Origin: Porphyra umbilicalis
Lineage: Eukaryota > Rhodophyta > Bangiophyceae > Bangiales > Bangiaceae
Reading direction: 5' to 3'
DNA: 64,000 nt
Assembly (NCBI GenBank): GCA_002049455.2
Contig: KV918873.1
Span: forward strand, 1 to 64,000
The stretch's first letter is position 1. Each line of letters begins with the position of its first letter. A model generated the notes under the pieces. The model saw only the letters and a program-made list of their open reading frames with translations, was not told the DNA's origin and searched no databases. A program made the position numbers and the translations under genes. Positions 30,640-42,800 of the stretch are shown here, in pieces.

Positions 30640-31880
30640 CCTCACTCCCCCGCCACAACGTCCACCTTCACGACCGCCGCAGCCACGCAGACAAAAAAAC
30701 GTAAGTGTACGCCCCGCGCAAGAGGCAACCTGCACGCCGTCCCAAAAGACGAACCGCACCACCCCCGCCACCACGTCCGGCTGCACGTCCGCCACCGCCA
30801 TGCCGACAAGAAGCACAAACTGCACGCCCCACGCAAGCGGCATCGTGCAAGACGTCCCGCGAAACAAACCGCACCACCCCCGCCACCACGTCCAGCTCCC
30901 CGTCAGCCGCAGCCACGCCGACAAAAAAACGTCGGTGTACGCCCCACGCAAGAGGCAACCTTCGAGCGGTCCCGCACGACAAACCGCACCACCCCCGCCA
31001 CCATGTCCAGGTCCACGTCTGCCGCCGCCACGCCGACAGGAAGCACCAACTCCACACCCCACGCAAGCGGCATCTTGCAAGACATCCCGCGAAGCAAACC
31101 GCACCACCCCCGCCACCACGTCCAGCTCCACGTCAGCCAGAGCCACGCCGACAAGAAGCACAAACTGCACTTTCTACGCAAGCGGCAACATGCACGCCGT
31201 CCCAAACGACGAACCGCACCACCCCCGCTATAACGTCCGGCTGCACGTCCGCCACCGCCACGCCGACAAGAAGCACAAACTTTACGCCTCACGCAAGCGG
31301 CAACATGCACGCAGTCCCACACGTCAAACCGCACCACCCCCGCCACCGCCACGCCGACAAGAACCACCAGCTGCACGCCCCACGCAAGCGGCAACATGCA
31401 CGCCGTCCCACACGACAAGCCGCACCACCCCCGCCACCGCCTCCAGCTCTTCGACCGCCGCAGCTTCCGCCACCACCACGCCGACAAGGTGCACCAGCTG
31501 CACACCCCACGCAAGGTACAACTTGCGCACTGTCTCACAAGACATGCTGCACCGCCCCCGCCACCGCGTCCAGCTCCACGATCGCCGCAGCGACGCCGAT
31601 AAAAAGCGCAAACTGCACGCAAAAACGAGCGGCAACTTGAACACCGTCCCTCACTATACACCGCACCGCCCCGGCCACCACGTCGAGCTCCACGTCCCCC
31701 GAAAACACGCCGGCAAAAAGAACCAGCTGCACGCCGCGCGCAAGCGGCAACGTGGACACCGTCCCTCACGACAAGCCGCACCGCCCTCGCCACCACACCC
31801 GGCTCCACGTCCGCTGCCGTCACGCCACCACAAAGCACCAACGGCACGCCCCACGCAGGCCGCGACTTGGACGCCGCCCC
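30640..31880. repeat. 115-bp tandem repeat array (family R115, array 1)
   Basis: CGCAAG landmarks recur at 30717, 30832, 30947, 31062, 31177 and 31292, exactly 115 bases apart. After that come units of 91 and 127 bases, then increasingly diverged units. Common words are CCGCACCACCCCCGCCACC, ACGTCCAGCTCCACGTC, and CCGACAAGAAGCAC. It is the same family as 35110-37500. Overlapping His/Pro/Arg- and Cys/Gly-rich frames on both strands are artefacts. Confidence 0.93.
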
Positions 31881-31884
31881 ACTG

Positions 31885-34012
31885 ATCAGACTGTATTTCT
31901 TCCGATACTCAGGCCACCCTCACGACGGCCACTGTCACGTCAAGAATGACCACGGACTGCACGCTGTATGCCGTCGGCATCGTGCACAACTGGCCTCGGC
32001 GAACATCGGCACCGCCACCACAATGGGAGGTGGCCTTGATGAGGCGCTTGCCTCCTGCCGACGTATCTAAATTGTCACGACAAAGAATAAAGCAGGGATT
32101 TTACACGAAAACGAGACGTCGGGCGGTCATCTTAAGGATGCGCGGGACAATACGGAATGGCCCTGTCAGCACCCAGACGCAGTAGCGACATGGAAGGCTG
32201 CATGATGAATGGGGAGCGACACACGGGTAACACAACGTGAATGAAGTGAGATGGTTTGCAGTCGAACAGGCCGCGTCGCCCACGACAAGAACATGTGCCG
32301 CATGCATCCCACGACGGCGTAAAAAGAATACCATAGAGATTCTGCAGCACCAGCTAGACGAGAAAGCGAAGAGAGACATGACCCGCTGAGTACAGGCAAA
32401 AATTGAATAGACCCATATTCTGAGGCGTACTGCATAGCGCTTGCAAGCACACGACGTAGGCGTCCGGGAAGCCGGTAAGAGCGACGGTCATGGTGACCGG
32501 GGATGTGGAGAGGGTCACGACGGTGACGAAGCGCTCGACGGTGGTGGGGACGACAGCCCGACGGTAGCGCCGTTCGCCACCCCAACCTGCGCGGACTACT
32601 AGCGGTTTGTGTCTAGACCAATCAGGAGAGCGCTTCCACGAAAGACACACTGCTGGCCACTCGCTCGTCTGCTGGAAGGCGATCTCCCTGCTCCACAGGC
32701 TACCTCCCTCAGAAAATTTGACAGAGTTTCACCAAACGACGATTGATGCGACGCTCTGGCAGCCAAACACGCAGACACGGCGGGCGACGGAGGCGCCCGA
32801 GCCGCGGATCAGCGTTAGGAACGTGAAAACCCACTGAGAAGTCCTCTGACAATTCTCCCCACACGCACTTATTCGACTTGGCGACAGATTGTCGTCCGGC
32901 CCGTCCACGACGAAGCTTCAAAAAGCAGACGACATGAAGCACAGTCTGAACTCGTGAGGGGTCGTCCGCCAGGCGTCTCCTCGCTCCACTTGATGCGGCT
33001 TTCATGTCCCGCTCTTTGACGATGTCGCTCCACTGTGGAGCGAGAAAGAAAATGAGATCTGCCTCACGTCGTTCTTTGCCAGCGGTGCGCAGCTGTTCCG
33101 AAAACAGCGGACTGCGAAGCTGAGATAGGACAACCGGAATATGGCGACAAGCACAGCCTGGCGTGCCTTTCTCGCGCGACAGCCCACACGCCATAGCAGG
33201 GGGTTTTACACTTGGCGCGCTCGGTCGTGGCGCACATACGATCGATCGTTGGCCGAGCACGATGGAGGATGAAACAGTCGAACATCATTACTTGACAGCA
33301 GTCGGATCGGCAGAGTACATATGTGAGTGGTATTTGATGGCGGTATGTGTAATGGAGCCGCAACCCCTCTAGACCGTCATGACGAACGTGCCGTACTCTC
33401 TCTCGTTCCTGCGGGGCGCTGCTGCGGCGGCCGCTCCCGACCGGGCCTCGGACGATCGTCGTAGAGGTGAAATGCGTCGGACGCAACAACAGAGCTGCAC
33501 TCGGATGCGATGCGTCCGGCGACCAAGGACGGCACCATGCCATAGCCGTGGTGCCCCGGATTGTTTCCCCGCTTCGCCCACGGCGGCTTCGCGCGTCGAC
33601 TTGGACGCATTGGCTTGGCACGTCTGATGTACTGGAGACGCAGTCGCGGACTACACTGGGACGCCGGGGTACTGAGTATCATGCTTACAACACTCGCTCC
33701 TGACGCCATCGCCTCATTGGCCAACCCCGGAGAAAGACGTTGTGTAATGCATCATTTCTGTCCTCAGAATGCAGAAAATCAAAGTAACTCCCAATTTGAG
33801 ACGTAATCGTTTCGGGCCACGAAATGGGTCACAGTGTGCAACACCGGCAGTGGCGCGGCCGCCGAGGGTCACGACTTTCTGTCGGGTGCGTTTCCAGCAA
33901 TTCCTGTGGCCCTGTCTCCGTCGCACATCTCGTCGGTGGTCTTCCTTCCTGGTGTTGCAGCCGCTTGCTGCGCTGCTGCACCTTGCCCGCCCTTTCTGTG
34001 TTTTTTCACAAC
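31885..34012. other. Lower-GC intergenic stretch
   Basis: No gene is recognised. Short ORFs occur on both strands, the longest being a 183-residue - frame at 32709-33260 with no recognisable domain and no reason to prefer it. The last 130 bases are pyrimidine-rich and form the likely upstream region of the zinc-finger gene. Confidence 0.5.
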
Positions 34013-35002
34013 ATGGCCGCCGCACCACCCCCCCCCCCCCTACATCCGCGGCCTGAGACTTCTGGCTTTTACAAGTGTGAGACGTGCAACATCCTGATGA
34101 CCGGGGCGGCAAGCTGGAATGAGCACGTCCGCGGGGCGCCACACAAGAAGAGGGCGTTTCGCGCCGCCGCGACGCACGGGCGCGGCGACGCCAGCCACTC
34201 TGCTCGTTGGACATGCCCGACGTGCCTGGCGAGCAACGACGCCCCGACAAGCCTCATCAGTCACGTGAGTGGCGCTGGCCACCGACGCGCCGTGGCTGTT
34301 CTGAAGGACAGCGGGCGGCGCGCCGAGCTCCATGTTCTGTTGCCTCGCTTGCGTGCAGCGGTGAGAGAAGACAGGCGCGCTGGAGACGACGATGCTCGTT
34401 TGGCAGACGTGCTCCGTGAAGCTGAACACGACGCCGGCATCCTTGCGCCTGCGGCCGCCGTTCGCGATGCGGGCCGCTCCGCTCATTCCCACGCTCGCGC
34501 GTTCGCGTCCGGCCACAGCGGGTCTTCTGGCGCTGGTGGGTCTGCTGGTGGAGCTGGGGCCGGGCCACCTCCTGCTGACGCCCGCCGACACAAGCGCCGA
34601 CGCGACGACGACGCGTATGCATCGGGGTCAGAGAAGCTCGCGGACGCTGCTAAAGCGGGGAGGGGACGGCTGCCGACCTCGTCTGATGACTCTGGCTCGT
34701 CCAGCGCTTCTCCGCAGTCGACTGGTGATGGCGATAACGCTTGGGCGGATGGTTATTCGGCACGCACGAGACCGGGCGGCGCGTCGGCGTCACCAAGGTC
34801 TGGGGCTGGCCGCGTCCCGGTGGCGGTAGTGGTCCCACCGGGCGCCCGTGTTTGGTTTGAGTGTCCGCGGTGCGGCTGCCACTACCGCTCTGGCGACGAC
34901 TACGTGGCGCATGTGTGCCAGCCGTACAAGGGGAAGGGAAAGGGCTCCGTGAGGAGGTTGTGCGCTGCTTTGCTGTGGTACACCTGTGTTTGCTTGCCTT
35001 GA
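34013..35002 (+). CDS. Three-zinc-finger (C2H2, U1-like) protein
   Basis: ATG at 34013 (MAAAPPPPP) gives 329 residues. Finger 1 (about residues 20-50) is YKCETCNILM with WNEHVRGAPHKKR, the long C-to-H spacing and H-x5-H of U1/matrin-type fingers. Finger 2 (about 62-92) is WTCPTCLAS with LISHVSGAGHRRA, the same type. Finger 3 near the C-terminus is FECPRCGCHY with YVAHVC. Between them lies a low-complexity Arg/Ala/Ser/Gly linker with a basic patch RRHKRRRDDD. U1-type fingers often bind RNA, and the protein is probably nuclear. The gene sits between two arrays of the same repeat family. The last residues (about 315-329) are not finger-like and GTGAGG near 34949 could be a splice donor, so the true 3' end is uncertain. 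Confidence 0.65.
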   Translation: MAAAPPPPPLHPRPETSGFYKCETCNILMTGAASWNEHVRGAPHKKRAFRAAATHGRGDASHSARWTCPTCLASNDAPTSLISHVSGAGHRRAVAVLKDSGRRAELHVLLPRLRAAVREDRRAGDDDARLADVLREAEHDAGILAPAAAVRDAGRSAHSHARAFASGHSGSSGAGGSAGGAGAGPPPADARRHKRRRDDDAYASGSEKLADAAKAGRGRLPTSSDDSGSSSASPQSTGDGDNAWADGYSARTRPGGASASPRSGAGRVPVAVVVPPGARVWFECPRCGCHYRSGDDYVAHVCQPYKGKGKGSVRRLCAALLWYTCVCLP

Positions 35003-35109
35003 GCCGCTACGTTTTACTTCAACTATTGATCGATGTGCCACTCTTTCAACGACCATGTACGCAACCAATGCATATACACCAACCCACGCAGATATCCCCA
35101 CCCCGATAC

Positions 35110-37500
35110 CAACAGCACGCCCAACGCCATGCGAGCGGCTTCTTGCAAAACGTCCCACATGACAAGCCGCACCACCCCCGCCACCGCAAGGCCGACAAAA
35201 AGCACCAGCTGCACACCCCACGCAAGCGCAACGAACACGCCGTCCAACACGACAATCCCCGCCACTCCCGCCACCGCTTCCAGCTCCACGTTGCCACAGC
35301 CACACCGACAAGAAGCACAAGCTGCACACCCCACAAAAGCGCCAACGTGCACGCCGTCGTACACGACAATCCCCACCACCCCCGCCATCGCCAGGTCGAC
35401 AAAAAGCACCAGCTGCACACCCCACGCAACGGCAACGCGCACGCCGTCCAACATGACAGGCCGCACCACCCCCGCCACCGCCAGGCCGACAAAAAGCACC
35501 AGCAACACACCCCACGCAAGCGCAACGAACACGCCGTCCCACATGACAAGCCGCACCACCCCCGCCACCGCCACTGCGACAAGAAGCACCAGCTGCACAC
35601 CCCACGCAAGCGCCAACATGCACGCCGTCGTACACGACAATCCCCACCACCCCCGCCATCGCCAGGTCGACAAAAAGCACCAGCTGCACACCCCACACAA
35701 CGGCACCGCGCACGCCGTCCCAATTGACAAGCCGCACCACCCCCGCCACCGCCAGGCCGACAGGAAGCACCAGCCGCACACCCCACGTAACGGCAACGCG
35801 CACGCCGTCCGACATGACAAGCCGCACCACCCCCGCCACCGCCAGGCCGACAAAAAGCACCAGCTGCACACCCCACGCGAGGGCAACGAACACGCCGTCC
35901 CACACGACAATCCCCACCACACCCGCCACCGCGTCCAGCTCGTCGTCGGCCACAGCCACACCGACAAGAAGCACCGGCTGCACACCCCACACAAGCGCCA
36001 ATGTGCACGCCGTCGTACACAACAATCCCCACCACCCCCGCCATCGCCAGGTCGACAAAAAGCACCAGCTGCACACCCCACGCAACGGCAACGCGCACGC
36101 CGCCCCACATGACAAGCCGCACCACCCCCGCCACCGCGTCCAGCTCCACGTCGGCCACCGCCACACCGACGAGAAGCACCAGCTGCACACACCATGCAAT
36201 CGCAACGAACACGCCGTCCCACATGACAAGCCGCACCACCACCGCCACCGCGTCCAGCTCCTCGTCGGCCACAGCCACACCGACAAAAAGCACCAGCTGC
36301 ACACCCCACGAAAGCAGCAACGTGCACGCCGTTGTACACGACAAGCCCCACCACCCCCGCCATCGCCAGATCGACAAAAAGCACCAGCTGCACACCCCAC
36401 GCAACGGCAACGCGCACGCCGTCCCAAATGACATGCCGCACCACACCCGCCGCCGCGTCCAGTTCCACGTCGGCCACCGCCACACCGACAAGAAGCACCA
36501 GCTGCACACCCCACGTAAGCTGCAACGTGCACGCCGTCCCACACGACAAGCCGCACCATCACCGCCACCGCGTCCAGCTCCACGTCGGCCACAGCCACAC
36601 AGACAAGAAGCACCAGCTGCACACCCCACGCAAGCAGCAATGTGCACGCCGTCGTACACGACAAGCCCGATCACCTCCGCCACCACGTCCAACTCCACGT
36701 CCGCCTCAGCCACGACGGCAAGAAGCATCAGCTGCACAACCCACGGCAAGAAGCACCAGCTGCACACCCCACGCAAGCGGCAACGTGCACGACGTCTCAC
36801 ATGTCAAATCGCACAACCCCCGCCACCATGTCCAGCGCCACGTCGGCCTCAGCCACGCCGACAAGATGCACAAAGTGCACGGCCCACGCAAGCGCCAACG
36901 TGCACGCCGTCGTACACGACACGCCCCATCACCTCCGCCACCACGTCCAGCTCCACGTCCACCACAGGCACACCCACAAGAAGCACAAAGTGCGCGCCCC
37001 ACGCAAGCGCAACGAACACGCCGTCCCACACGACAAACCGCACCACCCCCGCCACCATGTCCAGTGCCACGTCGGCCACAGCCCTGCCGACAAGAAGCAC
37101 AAAGTGCACGCCCCACGCAAGCGGCAACGTGCACGCCGTCTTACACGACAAGCCGCACCACCCCCGCCATCACGACCAGCTCGTCGTCCGCGGCAACGTC
37201 GGCCGCCGTCACTCCGACAATAAGTACCAGCTGCACGCCGCGCGCATGCGGCAACTTGCACACCGTCCCTCTCGACAAGCCGCACCACCCCCTTCACCAC
37301 GTCCAGCTCCACGTCCGCCGCAGCCACGCCACCATTAAGAACCAATGGCATACGGAACGCAAGCGGCAGCGTGCGAGCCGTGCCACACGACAAGCTGCAC
37401 CAACCCCGACACCACGTCCAGCTCAACGTCCGCCGCCGCCACGCCGGCAAAAAGCACAAACTGCAAGCCTACGGCAAGCGGCAACTTGCATGCCGTCGTT
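35110..37500. repeat. 90/114-bp tandem repeat array (family R115, array 2)
   Basis: More than twenty units share CCGCACCACCCCCGCCACC, AAGCACCAGCTGCACACC, and CACGCCGTC with array 1. Short units are about 90 bases (for example landmarks 35425, 35515 and 35605). Longer units of about 114 bases include a CCAGCTCCACGTCGGCCAC segment. Frames of 359-624 residues on both strands lie wholly inside the array and I do not accept them as genes. Confidence 0.93.
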
Positions 37501-38901
37501 CACCTCCCGCGAGTTCTGCACCCACCTCACCACTGCCTGACCGTGGCCAAGTCGACGAGACAGGAACATGCGGCGTCGGGCCGCTTGTCAGAGGTCGCCA
37601 GAATTTCCCCACAAGATTCCGCCCCAATCAACGCCAAGTCCGTGCGTTCCGGGACATTCTCGAGAGATAGGACGAGGCTCCCGTGACCAATGTATGAATT
37701 CAACCGGTCCACGAAGCCGCGCCTGCGATTGGGCGGCAGGCCGTGTCAGGTGTTGACAGCACGTTTGAACACGTTTACTTCAGGTCCGACCTGAAAACGG
37801 AGGGGGGTCCAAAGAACAGGGATCTGCCATAGCACCTGGCCTCTGATCGTCTCGAAAAGGTACAGTCATTGCGCATTTATATGTGTCCCGCTTATGAGGT
37901 ACCCTGCTTTTTAACTGAGCACAACTCGATCGCTCCAGTGCGGGGCCCACCGCACTTGATGGCACTTGAAATGATGATTCACAGCTGATCTGTGATCGAG
38001 TAATCTGTTTCCTCAAGTCTGTCAGAATTTGCCTGCCTATTCCCCCAGGAAATCCTCGTCAAGACCGGGGCACAAGTCTTGCCACGCCTTTCCGTGTCTC
38101 ATTGTACCATTTATGAGCTAAATCCACGATCGAGCGTCATGAGCGCCTCGGGTGGTTGTCGTTTCGGAACCGATTGTCCAATCAGATGTAAATTAACACG
38201 TGGGCTACAAAGTGCTCCATCCTGCTTTACAAGCGCACAATGACTGTACCACACTATGGTGCGTGTCCCAAAAATGAGACATGGCGGTTTTTTCTTTTTT
38301 TCCAGGCACACTGGCCTTCTGCAACGGTCCGATAATGTAATGTGACCCACTCGGTCCCACTGTGCTTCCAGAACAGCCCCTGACAGTGTCAGCAGAGGCG
38401 GCACCTCCTGACGTGTCATGGGGGAAAGTGTCATTCATTGCAGCTTCGACAGGTGACGATCACGCGCCCCAATCAAATGCACGGAAACTAGAGCAGGCAT
38501 GCGTTGACAGTTCGTGCACGAAGAAAAGGGCACGACCTGACCAATAAAAACGTGAAAAAGACCCCCATGTAGCCCCCTGTGAAGAAAACACGATTTGGGA
38601 CACCCCTCATACAAGCTCCAGTTAGCACATGAGCTTTGGCGTTGCAAACCTGTAACCCCAAGAACCTGAAAAAGACTGGCTCCAAGATCGGGGCTATCTC
38701 AGAGGTCCACAGAACAGGGCCCACAGGCGGGTACTAAGGAGTTGTCAGCCAAGAACGCGTCGGGAGAGGCTCTTACTATAGCACTTCCCCAAAATTTGAT
38801 GGCACGCCCCGGAGAGGTTACAGTGCGGCTTTTTTTTGCCATTTTTTTCCCCGCGGGTGATCCACCAATGATGTACCAGATCGCGTGCGCCCCGCCGTTT
38901 T
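37501..38901. other. Intergenic, no gene seen
   Basis: Mixed to AT-richer sequence. No ORF over 125 residues or recognised domain. A 30-base word at 37802-37831 is repeated inverted at 11531-11560. T-rich runs occur at about 38288-38301 and 38829-38848. The stretch ends at the Copia-2 target site. Confidence 0.5.
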
Positions 38902-38906
38902 GACAG
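38902..38906. repeat. Copia-2 target site duplication, left
   Basis: GACAG directly precedes the left LTR and recurs at 44570-44574 directly after the right LTR. Copia elements normally make 5-base duplications. Confidence 0.9.
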
Positions 38907-39329
38907 TGTGAAGCGGGAGGTAGATAGGTGGATGCGTTGGTTTACTTGGATGGCGGCTTTGGGCCCACTAGGACCGCCTGATATACCCCAGGCGACCCCT
39001 CTGCCAGTCCCAGAAACGAACCTCTCTCAGTGCTCACCCAGGCACTTGCACTCTCCGCGTGTGCAGGGCCTGCGGCGCACCTCCCAAAGCGGAGCATGCG
39101 CCTCCCCGGTGGTAAGCCGCCCACCGCCGCACAATCCAGTCACCACGCCACGCACAATCCCCCCCCCGAGCTCACCACGAGAAGGGGGGAGCTCACCAAG
39201 AGATACACAAACCAAGTACAAACAAGTACAAGTCATACACAATGGAATGCCGACAAGTACACGAGCTTGAGTCACCAAGAGCCCCTGTGTAAGGATAGCT
39301 CCAATGGAATTCCCGAGCAGAGCTCAACA
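38907..39329 (-). repeat. Copia-2 3' LTR
   Basis: 423 bases, the + strand beginning TGTGAAGCGGG and ending GAGCTCAACA. It aligns without gaps to the right LTR. Confidence 0.96.
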
Positions 39330-39338
39330 CTCCCCCAA
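39330..39338 (-). other. Copia-2 polypurine tract
   Basis: The - strand reads TTGGGGGAG directly upstream of the 3' LTR. This is the usual place for the plus-strand primer of an LTR retrotransposon. Confidence 0.7.
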
Positions 39339-39370
39339 TTAGATTGAAGTTAATGTAAGTCTACCGGATC

Positions 39371-39740
39371 GGACGGTATCGATACCGTCCCAAGCACTCT
39401 GCGCGATTTTTCTTGTGGACGGTAACGGTACCGTTCACTAAAAAAAATCGCCGTTAGTGCAAAAAAAACAAAAGGGGCTCAGTCGACTGCCCCCGTCTCG
39501 GGCAGCAAGATGACGTACCCCAGCCGAACGACCGGCCACCAGAACCGGCCCAAACCGCCCCAAGCACTGCGCGGTGTTTCTTGTGAACGGTATCGATACC
39601 GTCCAAAACAAAAAATCGCCGTTAGTGCACAAAAAACAAAAGGGGCTCAGTCGACTGCCCCCGACTCGGGCAGCAACATGACATACCCCAGCCGGCCGTC
39701 CGAGCACCACAACCGGCCCAAACCGCCGCAAATCCGATGC
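39371..39740. repeat. 170-bp duplication with ClaI-type palindromes in Copia-2 3' region
   Basis: CAAGCACT landmarks at 39391 and 39561 mark two copies 170 bases apart. Each contains ATCGCCGTTAGTGCA, GGGGCTCAGTCGACTGCCCC, and GGCAGCAA. A perfect 20-base palindrome built on GGTATCGATACC lies at 39371-39390, with shorter related palindromes near 39420-39435 and 39588-39603. It lies between the end of pol and the polypurine tract. Confidence 0.85.
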
Positions 39741-39810
39741 CAAACGCAAAGGGCACGCGGCCTGTCACCATGGTCGCTCCGCCAAAGACCTCCGCCGACC
39801 ACGGAGGGGC

Positions 39811-42800
39811 TCAGCATGCGGAAGCAGGACGTGGGGCGGGCGTAGCGCCCAGCCCCGCGTTGCCAAGATCGGCGCCAACGCCAATGACGCGCCGAAACAA
39901 GACGAACGCCGGGGCCGGCAGCGGCTTTGTCAGCCCGTCTGCCGGCATGTCCACGCTAGGGAGGAAGTAGAACGTCACCTCCCCGCGCGCCACGTAGTCA
40001 CGGACCATGTGGTACGCGACATCCACGTGCTTGGTACGCCCGGTGGCTTCGGGGTTGTTGACCAAGGCGAGGCAAGCCTGGTTGTCTTCCCCAATCGGCA
40101 CGGCCCCGCCATCGACGCCCAGAGCCGACAGCAGCTTGCGTAGCCACAGCGCCTCCTTGGTGGCCATCGCGGCGGCCACGTACTCCGCTTCGGCCGTCGA
40201 GGTCGCCACCGTCGACTGGCGCTTGCTTGCCCACGCGATGGGCCCGCCATTGAGGGTGAAGACGAAGCCTGTCGTCGACCGACGGCCGTCAACGTCGCCC
40301 GCCCAGTCGGCGTCGACAAACCCCTGCAGCGGCTCGCTGCCGCCGTAGACCACTCCAAGGCGCGTTGTCCCGCGCAGGTAGCGCAATACCCCCTTTGCTG
40401 CGCGCATGTGGTCCTGCTCAGGGCACGACATGAAGCGCGACAGCACCCCCACGGCAAAGGCGATGTCCGGCCTTGTCGTGGTGGACAGGTAGAGGAGGGA
40501 GCCGACCAACTCGGCGTAACGGTTATCCGCCGGCAGCAGGTCCTCGCCCGTCTTGGCTAGCTTGACCCCTGACGCCATTGGCGCCTTGTTTGGGGTGGAG
40601 GTCTCCATTCCAAGCGCCTCCAGCAGCGTCACCGTGTGCCCCGGGTTGCTCAGAGTGAGCGTCTTTGACTCACGGTCACGCATGACCTTCATGCCAATGA
40701 AGTCGTTAACCTCCCCCATGTCACGTACTTCGAACTTTGCCGACACAGAGCGCTTGAAGGCAGCAACTCCAGACAGCTTCTCGCCGGCCACGATAAGGTC
40801 GTCGACGTACACGAGGATGAAGACGCGCCCGTGCACAGGGTGGCACCACTCGTAGAGGCACGGGTCTACCTTGGATCGCAGTGCACCGATCTCCTTGAGC
40901 TCCTTGTCGAGCTTGATGCCCCACAGCCGCCCAGCCTGCCTTGTCCCGTAGAGCGCCAGGTTAAGCCGACACATCTCCTCCACGCCCTCCGGCTCGATAC
41001 CGTCGGGGAGTTTGATGTACATCTCCTTGTCCATCTTGGCGTTGAGAAAGGCTGTCTTGACGTCGACATGGTGAACCTCCCAGCCCGAGGCTGCAGCCAC
41101 AGCAAAGAGGGCCCGTGTGGTAGCCGCGCTGGGCACCGGCGCCCACGTCTCGTCAAAGTCCCGCCCCGGCACTTTGTTGAAACCTTGGGCCACGAGGCGA
41201 GCCTTGTAGCGCGTCATCTTGCCCTCCGCGTCGTGTTTGATGTCGAACACAAAACGCGTCTTGATGGCCTTGTGCTTCTTGTTGTTCACCTTAATCTTGG
41301 ACCAGGTGCCAAGCTTCTTGTGCGCTGCCACCTCCTCCTTGATGGCCTGCTTCCAACGCGGCCAATCAGAACGAGCACGTGCCTCTTTCTCGTTTGCCGG
41401 AGGCTTGTGTAGGTCGCAGCCCGTCTCAGCCGCACTCTTTGTACCGCTTGCCAAGTACGCCTTGGGCTCCTTCTCCCACCATGTTACCTTGGGAGCTGGC
41501 TTTCGCTTTGAGCGACGAGGCCCAGGCGCGGCGCTGTCACAGGTAGCAGGTCATTGACCGCCCGCCGGTGTCGAGCCATCGGAGCAATCCTCGACGTCCT
41601 CCTCGCTATCTTCAGCAAGGGAGGGAGGACCGACTTCTTCGTCGCTGTCAGAGGTGTCGTCGGGGGCGTACTCGTCCTCTCGCCCGCGTTCAGCGTCGAG
41701 CATGTCCATTGCCCCTTCCGTGGCGTCATCCTTGCCGCCGTCATTTCCCGCCGTCAGTCGGGGACCAGCGCTTGACCCGACTGCCGACGCCTTGACCTTA
41801 GCCGGGTTCTCCTCCATCAGCACGTCTCGACGCTCGAAGACTTGGTTCGTCTCATCCTCGAGGATGCGGTAGGCCTTGCCACCGACCGTGTAGCCGACAA
41901 AGCGGCCTACGTCGGTCCTTGGCTCCAGCTTGCGTTGCTGCTTCTTGGGTTTGAGCGCCCACGCCCGGCTCCCCCAAACGCGGAATCCCGCGACGTTGGG
42001 GCGTCGACCCGTTAGGGCCTCCAGCGGTGTTACGTCCAGCCCTGCCTTGGGGGACCGGTTGAGCACATGGACGACAGAGGCCAACGCCTCAGCCCACAGG
42101 TCTTCCTCCGCTCCGGCATCGAGCAGAGCAGCACGCACGCGCTCCATCAGCGTGCGGTTAACCCGCTCCGCTTTGCCGTTCTGCTGTGACTTGTACGGCG
42201 CTGTCATCTCCGACGTGATGCCCTTGTCCTCGTACCATGCCTTGAGGTCGTTGGTGACGTACTCCTTGGCACCGTCATGACGGACGCGCTTGACCTTGAC
42301 TCCCGTCAGCGTCTCAAGCTGCCTGATACGCGTCTTGAGAACCTGCGGTGCCATCCCTCTCGTCTTGATAGGCGTTGCCGTGATGAACCCCGTGGAGTCC
42401 TCCAGCGCCGTCATAAAGTAGATGGAACCTCCCAGCGACTCCGTGAGTGGGCCACCAAAGTCGGTGTGCACCAGCTCGCACTTGGTCGTCGCTGTAGATG
42501 AGCGGAGGCTCGGCGCCTGCACCATCTTGCCGTTCACAAACGGCACACACACAGTGCCAATAACGCGCTTGGCGTCTGCCACTGACACCGGCATGCCGTC
42601 GACCATTGTGGCCGCCCGCTTGAGGTTCTCTAACCCCAAATGGTTGAAACGACGGTGCCACAGCTCCGCCTCCCCAGCTATACGCGTGGATGCCGAGTTA
42701 GCCGACGCCTGGACAGGCGTCACCTTCAGCACATACTGCTCCAGGTCGTTCACCTTTCCGACCACCGACGCCTTGTCGAGCACTCCGCTCGAGCGAACAG

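Noticed and set aside
32709..33260. 183-residue - ORF
   Set aside because: No domain, no paralogue in the window, and overlapping frames of similar length. Not distinguishable from chance.
34790..36800. Three - strand ORFs of 508-624 residues (Cys/Gly-rich)
   Set aside because: They lie wholly in the 90/114-bp array and overlap each other in different frames.
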